Shown: positions 44,344 to 55,946, counted from the first letter of the stretch. The stretch is DNA of 64,000 bases from Aspidapion aeneum (GCA_963576565.1 OY755046.1:52486471-52550470), one strand, 5' to 3'. The notes: a model not told the origin generated them from the sequence alone. Translations and numbers: made by a program.

Positions 44344-45583
44344 TCACAACGTTCTACGTCTTCCGATACCCAATCTCCACTTGTTTCTGTTTGCCCATAA
44401 TTCATCATCTAGGCCTCTTATTCTTATTTCACTGTCTATTCCTTCTCTACAGCTTCTCCTTGGCCGTCCTCGTTTTATTCGGCCTGTTGGTTTCCATTGT
44501 AGTATCTGTTTAGATAGTCTTTCATCATTCATTCTTTTTACGTGTCCGTACCACACCAGTTGTTTTGTTCTTATATCATCCACTAAAGTACGTTCACCCA
44601 CTGTCATAATTTCTCTTATTCTCTGATTTGTAACTCTTTATCTTTTTGATTTCCCTGCTGCTCTTCTCTAATAGTTTATCTCCGTAGCGGAAAGCATTTT
44701 TTCTGTTCTATCCTTGATTGGCCATACTTCTGAGCCGTATGTAATAATACTTTTTACATTGGTGTTATATATAAGCTTTCTGTTATGTTTTGATATACTT
44801 TGGTCCCAAATTATTCCATTTAATAAAGTTATTGCTTTTCTTTCTTGTACGTTTCGATCTTTTATAGCTTTGTCTAGTGTTCCGTCAGCTGTAATTTTTA
44901 GACCTAAGTATTTATACTCATCACAGGACTGAATTCGCTGCCCGGTATTTAAGATTAGATCCTGTTTCATTCCACCGATACACATATACTCTGTCTTATT
45001 GAGATTAACCTCTAGTCCCCACTTATTGTACTCTTCTATTAGTTTTCGTGTCATATATTCGAGGTCGTCATAATCCTGAGCCACTACTATCTGATCATCG
45101 GCGAAACATAAAGTATACAAGGTGGTTTCGTCTAACGGAATTCCCATGCTTCGGCATTTTCTCTTCCATACTTTAAGGACTTGTTCCAAGTATATCTTGA
45201 AGAGCGTAGGCGAGATACAGCAACCTTGTTTAGGACCTTTATTTACTTGAAAGCCTTTGGTCAGTTTTGCTTTTATTTTAACTTTTGCCTTACTATTGCG
45301 GTATAACTCTTTGATGGCCTTAATTAGTTGTACGCTTATGTTTGTGTTTTCCAACGCTTTCCAAAGTAGATTTAGTGGTATACTATCATATGCCTTCTGC
45401 AAATCCACGTAAAGCAGATGCAGCTCTTGTCCGTATGTCATTTCTTTACAATAACTTGGGTTTTACAAAAGAGATGATCTGAAGTCGATCTACCCGCCCT
45501 GAAACCAGCTTGTTCTTCTGCCCCCATGTCTTTATATTCGCTCTCTACTTTATTTCTTATTATTTTACCATATATTCTGCTTA
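44344..45583 (-). pseudogene. LINE reverse transcriptase relic, 5' truncated
   Basis: From the 5' side: SRIYGKIIRNKVESEYKDMG, AEEQAGFRAGRSTSDHLFC, then after a one-base shift near 45441 YVDLQKAYDSIPLNLLWKAL, KGPKQGCCISPTLFKIYLEQ, catalytic CFADDQIVVAQD, LEVNLNKTEYM, YKYLGLKI. Two stops (44668-44670 and near 44631) precede the C-terminal tail LVWYGHVKRMNDERL, GRIKRGRPRRS and NRNKWRLGIGRRR, a zinc-free basic ending seen in several LINE clades. Clade not resolved (RTE or CR1 side). The 5' end meets the TA-flanked element at 45584. Confidence 0.75.
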
Positions 45584-46265
45584 GCTATAGAGCAATTCCA
45601 CGCCAAGTCATCCAATTTACAAAAAAAGTGTTGCAGTTGAAACAGCTTATGCTTAACCACATTTGCACAATTTTAGATTTTTTAATCCAATTAGTCTGTT
45701 GTACACGAATTTGAAAAGTCTAAAAACGGGCAAAATGGGACTTTAAAGAAAAAAATATGCTGATAGTAAACAGCACCCAAAAAAAATTAACCTATAATTT
45801 TGAAAACATGCATAAAAGTAGTTTTTAAAAAACTGTGATGTTTAGCAAAATCTTTTATACTGGCTTAATTAGAGCAATTTAGAGAATATCCAAAAAACGC
45901 AGAAATTTTCGAAGTTTTCATATTTTTTTGGGGTATAAATTTAATGTTTTCTTAAATTTTTGATACAGTGTTGGAAAGCTATACTCAAGGACTATATCTT
46001 CCTTGTATAAAGCATATTTAAAAAGTAGACGTTACCTTGGAGTTCCACAAAGAAGTTAAGAATGTATGAGAAATCCGTCAACTTCAGCATCAAAAATGAC
46101 CCTGTCTATCGGGGTGCTGGTGGTAATCAAGAAGGGGAAATTTTTCTCTGTATCATATACTTTTAAAAACAAGAATAAAAAATCTGGGTCTGTAATCCTT
46201 AAGGTCACTACACATTTTTTTGTTATTTTAATATTTTTAGTGATGTTAAATTACATCACAAATTA

Positions 46266-46422
46266 CAGGCGTGGATCTACAGGGGGGATGCCCTCCCCCC
46301 AATCTGAAACTTAACTCAGTTTTGACACACAGAATACACTTCCTGGTCACTATGCAAAATAGTTTTGTGAAATATTTATTATGATATTTTCCCCCAAAAT
46401 AAAGTTTCTAGATCCGCCCCTG
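46266..46422. mobile_element. 157-bp hAT-like MITE
   Basis: Ends CAGGCGTGGATCTA and (reverse complement) CAGGGGCGGATCTA, direct repeat CAAATTA at 46259-46265 and 46423-46429. Confidence 0.75.
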
Positions 46423-46797
46423 CAAATTAAGGTTTATCAGAAGGTAAAGTTTATTTATATGAGCACTGTTAAATATATTATGATCTAAACTCTCTTCATA
46501 AGGTCACTACACAAATTTTTTTAAAGTTTATTTACTTTTTTAGTAGTTACCTACTGTCATATTTAAAAAATCGGAAAAGAAGTTGAGTTCTATAATTTCA
46601 AAAACCGAACACATTTTTTTTCTGAGCTTGAAGTAAATTTAGCATCTATAGTTAAATCATCCATAGGAGTAAAAGAATGGTGTCCAGTTGTTGTCTGTTT
46701 GAGATTTTAATGTAAAACAAATCGTTTCACAGTACCTCCAAACACATCACATGGGCTTTTACCATGCGTTAGTTTTGAAGTTAGTTTTTTTAATGCC

Positions 46798-46972
46798 CAG
46801 TGGCGTATGCAGAAATTTTCCAAGGGGGTTGGGAGAGGGGGCTTGAGTAAAAGCAAAGTCCTGGAAAACCATTTATTTCTTCTTTCAGAAAAATTCAATC
46901 TTTAGGAGAAGTTATTTAATGGCTTTGGAAAGATTAGGCCTCCAACCCCCCTCCCTCCTGCGTACGCCACTG
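46798..46972. mobile_element. 175-bp hAT-like MITE
   Basis: Ends CAGTGGCGTATGCAG and (reverse complement) CAGTGGCGTACGCAGG. Subterminal CCAAGGGGGTTGGG and CCAACCCCCC also face each other. The flanks (TTAATGCC and TTAAACCT) match only in part. Confidence 0.7.
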
Positions 46973-47044
46973 TTAAACCTGAACCATTTCATTCACCAAA
47001 GAAACAAACTAATTAATGTCCGTGTCTCACCAAAAATGTATTCT

Positions 47045-47125
47045 TAAAACTAAAAAAAATTTTCCGACAGTGTACGAAGATGGGACTTGAACCCACAAAC
47101 TAGGATATCACGCAAAACAGTATGT
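47045..47125 (-). tRNA. tRNA-like sequence, weak
   Basis: Minus strand has a T-arm GTGGG-TTCAAGT-CCCAT with B box GGGTTCAAGTCCC, about 35 bases after a possible anticodon arm. No A box or acceptor stem closes. Reported as a possible SINE trace. Confidence 0.25.
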
Positions 47126-47478
47126 GGCTATAAATAAGATCCCCTGACGATGATTTTTATACATAATTTTTTTCCTTTTGCGACTCAATAAAAAAATTTG
47201 ATTTTTTACATGCTTAACCAAATAGCTTAAAAGTTGATGTTAAAATGACAGACCCAGATTTTTTATTTTACTTTTAATTAGACGATACATTGTCAAGTAA
47301 AACAAGGCACAAGCGAAGTTTTAATAGACAGATAGACATGACAATTTTTTTAGTCAAAAGTTGCCAATTCTGAGGTTTTTGCGGTTTTTCCAATTTTAAA
47401 AAATTTTGTTTGTTGAAAGCAGTACACCTGGAAATTTTTCTTTTGCCTTGTATGATAGTCAAGCCACTGAGATTTAAC

Positions 47479-48088
47479 CAGGGCTATCAAAATGGACGGG
47501 CCACGATCCTCCACTTTGTTGACGTCACATCCGGGGCTGATTTTTTTTGATGGTCAAGTTACGACACAGCTGATTGTCTTTAAAATTTTGAAGTTGGAAT
47601 GACGGTTCATGGATATTTGATTTTTTGTTAAATAAAGCCGTTTTTGAGATTGTTTTTACTTTATTCTGGCAGAATAATTTTTTTTTTAATGTATAGTAAG
47701 CCCTAATTTTTCATAGCCGCTTCATTAGCTAACACAAAAATTAAGTTTAAAGCAGAAGCGAAAGTGACAATCACATATGACAAAGTCAAATACATGTCAA
47801 ATATAACAGTTGGCATGTGGTACATGGCGGGTAATTTGAATTCAAAATAAGGAATGCTAAATTTTGAAGATTTTAGCCTTTTAATCCTGTTGCTTTCTTA
47901 CAAACCTTTGGTGGAATATCGGGATGGTGTCTAAGAATATTTCACTGAAATTTTGCGGAAATCTGTAGTGCCATTTTGAAAATATCATAAAAAAACGTCT
48001 GACCTCCCATAAGACCCAATGTAAAATTCAGCCCCGGGAGAACAGCTGATTTTTTCAGGGTCGTGGCCTCTATTTTTGTGTTGGCCTT
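47479..48088. mobile_element. hAT-like MITE family A, copy 2
   Basis: 610 bp, reverse-oriented relative to copy 1 at 30953-31565 and nearly identical along its length. Left end CAGGGCTATCAAAATGG, right end TTGGCCTT; 8-bp target duplication GATTTAAC at 47471-47478 and 48089-48096. Confidence 0.8.
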
Positions 48089-48511
48089 GATTTAACGTGA
48101 GTATAGACTTTTTTTTGATGGACCATATTCCGCACCGGTGTAAATAATTAAAAATCGAGAAAATCATAAAATTTACTATTTTTTTAAAACTATTTTTGCC
48201 ATGTCATAAAAGTGAGGTTAATTTTTTTTCTGTATAGGATTATCCAACCAATATTAGAGATTTCTTCCGTCAAATTTGTTTTTACATAAGATTTAATACA
48301 ATAGAAATAAAAAAAAATAAGGCTACAACTGATTTTCTTTATTTTTTACTTTTAAAGTGGCCTGTAAAATACAGGAGGCGACATTAAAAATTAAAATTTG
48401 TTAATTTGGTATTCCTAAGGACACTAATACATGTTATCAAAATTTGGATTTTTTTCGTGACATGGCAGCTACCCCCATTGGATGATTTGGCGTGGAATTA
48501 CTCTATAGCTA

Positions 48512-49129
48512 TAGATCTCAATTGATTTCCGCATCTCTATTGGTCCTGACATGGCGAGATGCTCATTCTTATTCTTACTCACATGAAGAATTTATATACT
48601 GATGGTAGTGTGATCAATATAAATAGAGTGACTAATATAAAAAGGTTTATGTTATAAGACATACGTTTTTTAATTTAAACTGTTTTCTTTACATTTGCTC
48701 TACCGAACCAGTTAATTCATGATTTTGTACATATTTTCAACGTCTTCCGCAAAAAAAATATAATATTATGGTCCTTTCTAAATGTCCGTTTGGGTGTCTT
48801 GAACACCCGAACGAACGAACGAACTTTTACAAGTGGTCCAAAACTTTACTAAATAGGCATTGTATACGATATACCTATTCCCTTAAGGAATAAATTAAGC
48901 GTCCAATTAGGTTAAGCTAACGTCCGGCATAGCAAACAGCTAGTGTTAGTTATATGCTAAGTAAGTAACTGCGTCTATAGAGCTGCAACTGCGACAAATT
49001 AGTTTTATAAACAGAGAGCGAAGGTTTTATGAGTAAATTGTTAGATAATTGTATGAAGCTTAAGCATTTAATTTGGGTATAATGAGATAAGATAATTACT
49101 CCCTGGTATAACACCGGACTTCCCAGCAA
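48512..49129. other. No gene seen
   Basis: AT-rich spacer; a GAACGAACGAACGAAC run lies near 48810-48825. Confidence 0.4.
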
Positions 49130-49440
49130 CGTACTTTGTAGGTCCCTTTAGATCTTAACGTCTCTATACCTAAAAAGTACGTTTTAAACAAGTTCCAAGT
49201 CGAACGATTAAGAAACGTCTATTTTGGGCTTTGTTAAAACATACTTTTTAAGTCTTTCCAATATTCCCGTACCTAAAAAGTACTTCTAAAAATGAATTTA
49301 AAAAACCCGCAAATCAGGACTTTTTTAAAACGTACTTTGAAGGTCTCTTAGGGCCCTAACCTATAAAGTATGTTTTTAAAACGTTCCAAGAATGATGTTT
49401 TAAAAAAGTCCAATTAAGGACGTTTTTAAAACTTACTTTT
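49130..49440. repeat. Degenerate tandem repeat, unit about 90-115 bp
   Basis: GTACTTTGTAGGTCCCTTTA at 49131 recurs as ATACTTTTTAAGTCTTTCC at 49243 and GTACTTTGAAGGTCTCTTAG at 49331. Each is followed by ACCTAAAAAGTAC or ACCTATAAAGTAT and a TTTTAAAAC run. Confidence 0.55.
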
Positions 49441-49959
49441 ACACCAGTATTTACTAAAGGGTCTATAGTACTAAGTGTTACCATCCTAGATCTACAAGTG
49501 TAGATTTAGGTTGAAGGTTTAATTTATTTTTTCCGTGAATGCAATAGTTTTTAATATTTATATAAATTCTTGCGATATGGGTCATATATTTTCGTTGAGA
49601 CAAAGACATTATTTCCTCAAAAAGGTTAGAAATAAATAGATATAATATAATATTATGGTTGAAAAATAGTAGCCATATTTAAACCTCCAAACGTCACCAG
49701 GAAATGTTCCATAAAAACGGTTTAAATCAGTGTGAGCTGTCCGCTATATTTTACATGTTAATTTTTTAAACAAGTTGGCGATGATTAAACCGATATTCAA
49801 TCGTTTTGGTGGAAGTGTAATTGCAAGCGGATTATAATGTATCTTGTACTTTTTACAATATTTAAGTATTGATACGTATTTACTACGGTAGTGCTTTAAA
49901 GCTTTAAAATTTTTTGTAAATAAGTTTTCCGCTAAAATTGTGTTCAATACTATAAAGGG

Positions 49960-50226
49960 CTGGTTTGATTTTGGTCAAAATGCTATTAACAGTTTAAGTG
50001 ATAAAAATATGCTAACTTCTGAACGGAACATCGCATCAATATGCGGTTTTCGGAATATAGCAGAACACTTTTTTCTCAGTAATCTGTTGTTACGGAAAAC
50101 TTCGTAGGGGCTTTCGTTTCTGCGATAATTACAAAAACCGTTTTAAAGGCTGATATAGCGTGGAGGTCACTTGAGGGGGCTTATGGTCTGGAAGGTATCA
50201 AATCCATCATGGATCCATTTATTTTT
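49960..50226 (+). repeat. Interspersed repeat family B, copy 4 (3' half)
   Basis: Starts near TTTTGGTCAAAATGCTATTA, then ATATGCTAACTTCTGAACGG, AACATCGCATCAATATGCGG, GGAATATAGCAGAACAC, TTCGTAGGGGCTTTCGTTTC, GGCTGATATAGCGTGGAGG and GGAAGGTATCAAATCCATC. The 5' half of the family is missing. Confidence 0.7.
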
Positions 50227-50239
50227 AACACTAAATCGT

Positions 50240-51690
50240 TTGGAAAATAGCTTTATATTGTATGGCTATAGCTAAGCCAGTTGGCCATAGCTGATCGAAA
50301 TGGAAGCTTGTTTGTCATTTCAAGCAAGAAATTTGATATTGATTTTGCAATGCGGTTAAGGAGAAAACTACACCCACCACCCCTCCAGATATTGTTATAA
50401 AAATAACTTTTTTTTGACGAAAATGTTACCTTTGTAAAATTTATTTCAGGGCAAAAATAGAACCCGTTTTTGATGTTGTTCGTGCAAAAAATTGATGCGT
50501 TCATAATGGATTACTCACTCAAATGATATGATAAATAGGAGACACGGCAGACAAAAAGACACATTTTATTAATTTAATTAATTTTGCAAACTAGAGTAAC
50601 TAGGTCAGGTTTTTCAAATAAAATAATCAATATTTCCAATTTGTTAAAGTACACTTTATAAGGAAAATTTTTTAGGAAACTACGTTGTTTACACATAGAC
50701 CTATAATACGAATGGCCTAGCTCGAAAATTGATTCCAGAGTGAGACAAAGCTAGTCAGGGCAAAAATGTAAAGCGTCGTCATTGTTTCTTATGCGGTTCG
50801 CTGTTATTTGGGGATATTTCGTGTTATTTCCGCTACTGGTATATGACCTGTTTATTTTGTTCATCTCTTATGATTAGAGACCTTATGGAAAGCTATAAGT
50901 TTGGGGAAACAGCTTAATGTGGGATGGCGTTGAAACAAAGAACATTTAAAATGTTTGACCTTGCCCTAAGAAGTAATTCATTTTACTTTAGGGCCAAATT
51001 AGTTTTCAAAATTATAATAAGATGTATTGATTGATATATATACTAATTTTATTATTATGATTACTTTTGGTATAGTTGTGGAAACTATGGAATATTAAGT
51101 TGAATAAACCAGCCATTTCTGTATACCCATTTCTGTTTATTTATTTTATTTTTCAAAAATATCCAGAACGATTACTTCAATCCAGTTAAGTGCATACAAT
51201 TGCTATCGCAGTTGCTCTTTGGCGTAATATTTACTATAAAACTCTGAATGATGAAGATTTTTTTCACTCTATTCCCATGTTGAATTTTCCAGAATTCATT
51301 AAATGTTCAACGTCATAAACACTTAAATCCTTATTTAGAAATTGACGTTATTATTTCAGTTATTTTCTCTTATACTGAGAAAGACATATATGTGTTCATA
51401 TTATGTGTCAACTTTGACCTGAAAGAGTAACATCGAGTTTATAAATTACTCAAAGCCAATATTTGTACGTCTGTCTGATCGTCAGGGTAATGCACTTTAG
51501 GTTTGATTAAATATTTATACTCAAAACTTCGATGGAGGAATGGATAAGTTTCTAATAATAGAAACTGAAAAATCAATATTAATAAAACTACCCAATAGAT
51601 TAGTATAAAAAACACATGTTTTGATGCTCGTTAATTACTACTTTAATATATCCCACCTAAATTGTTACATGAATTAAAACTACAAATATA
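50240..51690. other. No gene seen
   Basis: AT-rich DNA downstream of the peptide precursor gene. No frame or repeat recognised. On the minus strand an ATTAAA variant at 51704-51709 could serve as the poly(A) signal of that gene. Confidence 0.4.
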
Positions 51691-51848
51691 AATTTAAGTA
51701 TTTTTTAATAAAAATTAAATTTTATAACAAAGGAACGTGTAGTTGTAACTTCTGCAAACCCGTCACCAAAAAAATTACAAATAAATATTAATAACTAATC
51801 AAAAAATTATACGGTTCAACATTGATCATCTTGGTCATTATTAGGTTC

Positions 51849-52745
51849 TTAACCAGATCTTCTTCTAGCAAAACTAGGTAAAAAGTAGACACCACTCGCA
51901 GCGGTGTCCATGTCCTCAATATTCTCTTCTCTGATCGCTCTCTTACCTCTGTTTCCACCCTTTCGAGCAAATGATGGTAGAAAATATACTCCAGATTGAG
52001 CTGTGTCCATATCGTCTTCTAGGTTATCTTGATTGATGGATCTTTTACCTCTGGAACCTTTACGAGCAAAAGAAGGAAGGAAATACACACCGGATTGAGC
52101 AGTATCCATATCGTCTTCATCAGCCGACCTCTTGCCTCTGTTCCCACCTTTGCGAGCAAATGAAGGTAAAAAGTAGACTCCAGACTGAGCTGTATCCATG
52201 TCGTCTTCATCTGCTGACCTCTTGCCTCTATTTACACCTTTGCGAGCAAATGACGGTAAAAAATAGACGCCAGATTGAGCTGTGTCCATATCATCTTCTA
52301 AATTAGCATCTTTAACTGACCGTTTTGAAATCTTTTCCACGCCAGTTAAACTAAAGTCTGACTCAGCTTGTAGTGATCTTTTTTTACGGTCATCTAAGTC
52401 ATTTCCAAATAACATTGATTCATCGTCAATTGACCGTTTTGAGATTTTCTCCGCACCAAAACCAAATTCATTGTCTCGTGTTAAACTTCTTTTGGCAATT
52501 CTTTCAGCACCCATGAGCTCTAGTTCTTCATTTCTTAGAGATCTTTTAGAAATTTTCTCGTTTCCAAAACCAAATTCGTTATCTCTTGTTAAACTTCTTT
52601 TGGAAATTCTTTCCATACCAGTGAGACCCACAGTTTTATCGGTATATAAGGAGCGTTTGGCAACGTTCTTGACATCGTTGGACAGCAACGGGTTGCTGGC
52701 AACAAATGCGAAAACGCAGACAGCGACAAAGGCTGTTGCTTGCAT
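51849..52745 (-). CDS. Multi-copy secreted peptide precursor (orphan, neuropeptide-like)
   Basis: 298 codons in a single exon from an ATG at 52745 (A at -3; the frame is open six codons further up but only from GTG). MQATAFVAVCVFAFVAS is a signal peptide with cleavage likely near residue 17-18. Then come six linker peptides, each ending in KR, several with GxEKISKR or GxERISKR; two contain RDNEFGFG. The C-terminal half holds five copies of a peptide with core DMDTAQSGVYFLPSFARKG, separated by NRGKRS or RGKRS; the last copy is DMDTAASGVYFLPSFARRR and ends SG. There is no cysteine after the signal peptide. Prohormone convertase processing at KR/RK in the secretory pathway is inferred. I do not recognise the peptide family; it is not an obvious orcokinin, NPLP1, allatostatin or tachykinin. 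Confidence 0.85.
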   Translation of the reverse strand: MQATAFVAVCVFAFVASNPLLSNDVKNVAKRSLYTDKTVGLTGMERISKRSLTRDNEFGFGNEKISKRSLRNEELELMGAERIAKRSLTRDNEFGFGAEKISKRSIDDESMLFGNDLDDRKKRSLQAESDFSLTGVEKISKRSVKDANLEDDMDTAQSGVYFLPSFARKGVNRGKRSADEDDMDTAQSGVYFLPSFARKGGNRGKRSADEDDMDTAQSGVYFLPSFARKGSRGKRSINQDNLEDDMDTAQSGVYFLPSFARKGGNRGKRAIREENIEDMDTAASGVYFLPSFARRRSG

Positions 52746-52801
52746 TGTTAAAAAATTATTCACTACTTTTCTTCACTTGATATACTTTTCTAAACGAAAT
52801 T

Positions 52802-52839
52802 TAGACTATATTATTTGTGGCTGAATTTTGGTTTTTATA
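52802..52839 (-). promoter_or_regulatory. TATA box and start-site candidate for the peptide gene
   Basis: TATAAAAAC on the minus strand at 52839-52831, with TATAGTCT about 30 bases downstream (start near 52807), giving a 5' leader of about 60 bases before the ATG at 52745. Confidence 0.6.
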
Positions 52840-52859
52840 GTAAGCTTTTTTAAAAAAAG

Positions 52860-53340
52860 CGAATCAAGGAATTTGCAGGGTCACTAAATCCGTATTTTTC
52901 TTCCGTTAGTACTAAAAGGTTTTAAAATAAAATTACTTTTTAAGAAAACTTTACTGGTACAAGTTGATTGAGAAAAACATAAAAAAGGATAGAGATAGAA
53001 AAATGGCTTCGACGCTGTAGATAGATGGCGCTACGTACTTTATTACACTCCAATATCACCATAGCAAAACCACGTATTAGTAGGGATTTGGGTCTAGTTA
53101 AAGATAGGCCTAGTTGTGGTATGCTGTTCTCCACTGATAACGTGAAACACACAGAAACGTACGTCAGGGGATGTTGTAAGAAAACTAGCCAAAAACAAAT
53201 CCCTTAACTTCCTCTTTCTCTCTAGCGCATGAAAGTCAAGCATACAAAACTCGTGTGTTAGGTAAAATTTTTTTTTTTTTTGATTTAAAAGCATAAAAGT
53301 TGACAAATTTGTTCAAGCTTTCACATGTTGCGTGTCCCAT
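52860..53340. other. No gene seen
   Basis: Upstream region of the peptide gene; no further gene or repeat recognised. It may hold its regulatory elements. Confidence 0.4.
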
Positions 53341-53344
53341 ATAT

Positions 53345-53812
53345 AAAATGTCTCTCCTAATCATTATAAAGGATCACAGTTTTGTCTCTTGTAACAATGC
53401 GGTCAAGGATTGGTTTGGGTTTCTCACCGCACAACTTCAAAAATTCAGATGTGCATCTTACCCGTTCTTGTTTTTGAACCGCCAACAAAAGTTTCGGGAC
53501 CCAATTTATATTAAGGGAATCATGTAGAATACGGTGAATAGTGGTTTTTGAAAGGCCAAATCTTGCTGCAATTTCTCTCACTTTAAGCCGCCGGTCCTGC
53601 AAGACTTCCAACAAGAGAATTTTTTTTCTGGCTTGAGCACTTCCAACGGATTCTCTCCCAAATCGGAACTCTTTTACCAAATTTTTTACTGTGCTGTAGG
53701 AAGGGGAGGCGTTACCATATACTCCATCCAACCGCTCTTTGATCGCAGCAAATGCACTTCCTTCCTTGTAAAGAAATTTTATGACACTCCGATACTCTAA
53801 TTTTGCAAAAAT
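53345..53812 (-). pseudogene. mariner transposase, amino-terminal half
   Basis: Reads SVIKFLYKEGSAFAAIKERL, then DGVYGNASPSYSTVKNLVKE, FRFGRESVGSA, LKVREIAARFGLSKTTIHRI, LHDSLNINWVPKLL, the classic mariner helix-turn-helix plus WVPKLL hinge, ending near LDRIVTRDKTVILYND where the first catalytic aspartate (usually TGDE) lies as TRDK. Truncated there; the rest of the catalytic domain and the inverted ends are missing. Only small lesions in what remains. Confidence 0.8.
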
Positions 53813-53879
53813 TCGAGAACACTGTTATTTTATCGGCTGCCACTGAGCAACTAAAAGTGAGATAGGTATTATATTACAA

Positions 53880-54192
53880 AAGAGAGACGCGACAAACCCA
53901 ATAAAGTCACTGAAATTAAAATTTGTTGGTTATGTTATTTTGTTGCCAAGTTCATTGGTGTTTCACTAAAATAATTTTAAATCGCAGCGGTGAGTGACAT
54001 TAATCATTATGCAACATATATAGAAACGTTTGTCCACACTGCCTGTATAGCTTTTATTTTACGACGCTGATAAATGAACAAGGACAGAAGGTGGGTCTCT
54101 CTCTATACATCGCTAGAGTATAGAAGACCGATATTTTCATCCTTTGATTCTGACTTAAATGAGGTTGACTTTGAAGAGTTTGTCGCGTCTCT
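53880..54192. repeat. Short inverted repeat pair, 310 bp apart
   Basis: AAAGAGAGACGCGACAAAC at 53880 and its near reverse complement GTTTGTCGCGTCTCTTTA at 54178. Could be the ends of a small element or of the mariner neighbour; not resolved. Confidence 0.35.
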
Positions 54193-54651
54193 TTATCTTT
54201 AAAATATGTCATACATACAGGTGTTGCTCGGGCTTTCGAGAAGCCAAAGATCGTTGCACCAGCTGATATCAGGCCAGCAGGGGCGTGCGGTGAAATTTGA
54301 AACAAGAGAAGCAATTTTTTTTAAAACTTGCCTAGTTGTAGGTATTTTTTTTCCACTTGAGTTTTCGGTAAAACTTAATTTTTTGCTTTAGCCTACCGTT
54401 ATTTATAATACCTATTTATATTTTTATCAAAGCTTTGAGAAGAAACCTTTTTGTTAATCAAAAAATACATTATACACCGTATACAAACATACGACTGTAT
54501 AGTTTTAACGGCCGTTGCAATATCGATTATAAAATCAAACCAAAGCTTCTTGCTGGCATGTCATTGTGAAACGCGTATGTAGATAATCGAACAGACTGCT
54601 TATTTCAAGGCTAAATGGCGTGAACTGAATTTCTCGCATTGGGCTTGCATG

Positions 54652-54991
54652 CATTGACCCCCCGTTATGTTTCGCAAGGAGCCGCGAAAATGACCCTGCT
54701 CTCGGGTCAAATCAAGACCGACAGACAATGAATTCTAATTCGTTTTCTACGCGTACGACAAATACAACTGCTTACATTGTTGTCTTTTCTTATATGCCCT
54801 ACTATTATAAACAAATAGGTCTATAACATAATAGTATCACCTAACAATTTTTGTCGTACGCGTAGAAAACGAATAAGAATTCATTGCCTGTCGATTTGCC
54901 CTAAGAGCAAGTTCCCTTTTGCGGCTCCTTGCGCTCTAGGTGGTAGATACAATTCCTTTTCTCATTAAGTAAAACATAGTGGGGGTCAATG
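54652..54991. mobile_element. 340-bp foldback element
   Basis: Outer arms CATTGACCCCCCGTTATG (left) and, reverse complemented, CATTGACCCCCACTATG (right). Inner arms share GCAAGGAGCCGC, GGGTCAAATC/GGGCAAATC, AATGAATTCT and TTCGTTTTCTACGCGTACGA. The right arm has about 35 extra bases between inner and outer blocks. Small AT-rich loop. Non-coding. Confidence 0.65.
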
Positions 54992-55946
54992 TTAGGTGAT
55001 CCATAACATAGGTATGCGGAAAATATATTTTTTTAAGGCTGATTTCTTAAGGGAAGCAATGCTCCCCTTGCCGGCAGGCTGGAAATATATGGGGTAATTC
55101 TCGTAGATTGATTGATTGATTAAGAGACCCTAACGTCACATTTTCTGTAAATGTTTTAAAAGTGTTGTTAATATTTTGAACCAATAAAATTAATATAATA
55201 CAATGCCAAAATGCGTCAATTTTTTGTTGCTGTTTTTCTATTTACTGTATCAATCGAATTTGTTAAATTTTAAAAGTTTACTTTCCAATTACTTATCACA
55301 AATTAGCAACAAACTAAATTTGCTTGCCTTTTCAATTTGGTAAATATTTTTTGTGATTTCCAAACTAAATTTATGTTTGCTATTAAAATTAGCTCTGAAT
55401 TGAACTGATTTTATATCAATAAGATTATGTTTACTTTTGTTATTTTTTCACGAACATTTGTTACAAGGAAATTATAAAAGTTACATAACAAAAATAGATT
55501 TTTATTCAAGGAAGAGTTTAACTGCTTAATTTTCTAATTTTAGGGTATTGTGCAAGTTTTTACGTTACATATCTACTAATTCACACAAATTTGGTATGCT
55601 CGTATTTTGTTCGGTGTTCTATTATCAGTGCTAATAATAATAAACTTTTTACTTTTTCCTATCTTTTGTGTTCAATTCAGTATACATGGTGTCATTTAAA
55701 TATTGCACCTAACCTTAAGGGATAGTGAGAAGGTCAAAAGTAGATAAAAAATTCAAATAACTTTTGGTCAAAAGTGTTTCGTTTCCAAGTTTGAAGAGTG
55801 AGGGAAAACTGTAAATTTTAAAAATTACAAATTCAATAACGTCATTTAATTGTGTGATTCATTATGATCAAAAAATATTCCATTTCTTTTTTTTAAAATC
55901 AGTGTGACCAAATAACCTCTGCGATAGGTATAAAGGTGTCAATTTT
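54992..55946. other. No gene seen
   Basis: AT-rich spacer, no supported feature. Confidence 0.4.

Larger units (their letters stand above)
45584..48509. mobile_element. 2.9-kb TA-flanked element with 33-bp inverted ends
   Basis: Left end GCTATAGAGCAATTCCACGC then CAAGTCATCCAAT; the right end reads GCTATAGAGTAATTCCACGC then CAAATCATCCAAT when reverse complemented, two differences in 33. TA lies on both sides (45582-45583, 48510-48511). It hosts at least three smaller MITEs (46266-46422, 46798-46972, 47479-48088). No transposase frame. If it is one unit, its real size before those insertions was about 2 kb. Confidence 0.6.

Noticed and set aside
52282..52824. 180-codon plus-strand frame opposite the peptide precursor
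   Set aside because: It is antisense to a gene with signal peptide, dibasic sites and a TATA box, and has no motif of its own.
54270..54430. hAT-like left end CAGGGGCGTGCGGTG
   Set aside because: No matching right end or target duplication was found nearby, so an element cannot be delimited.
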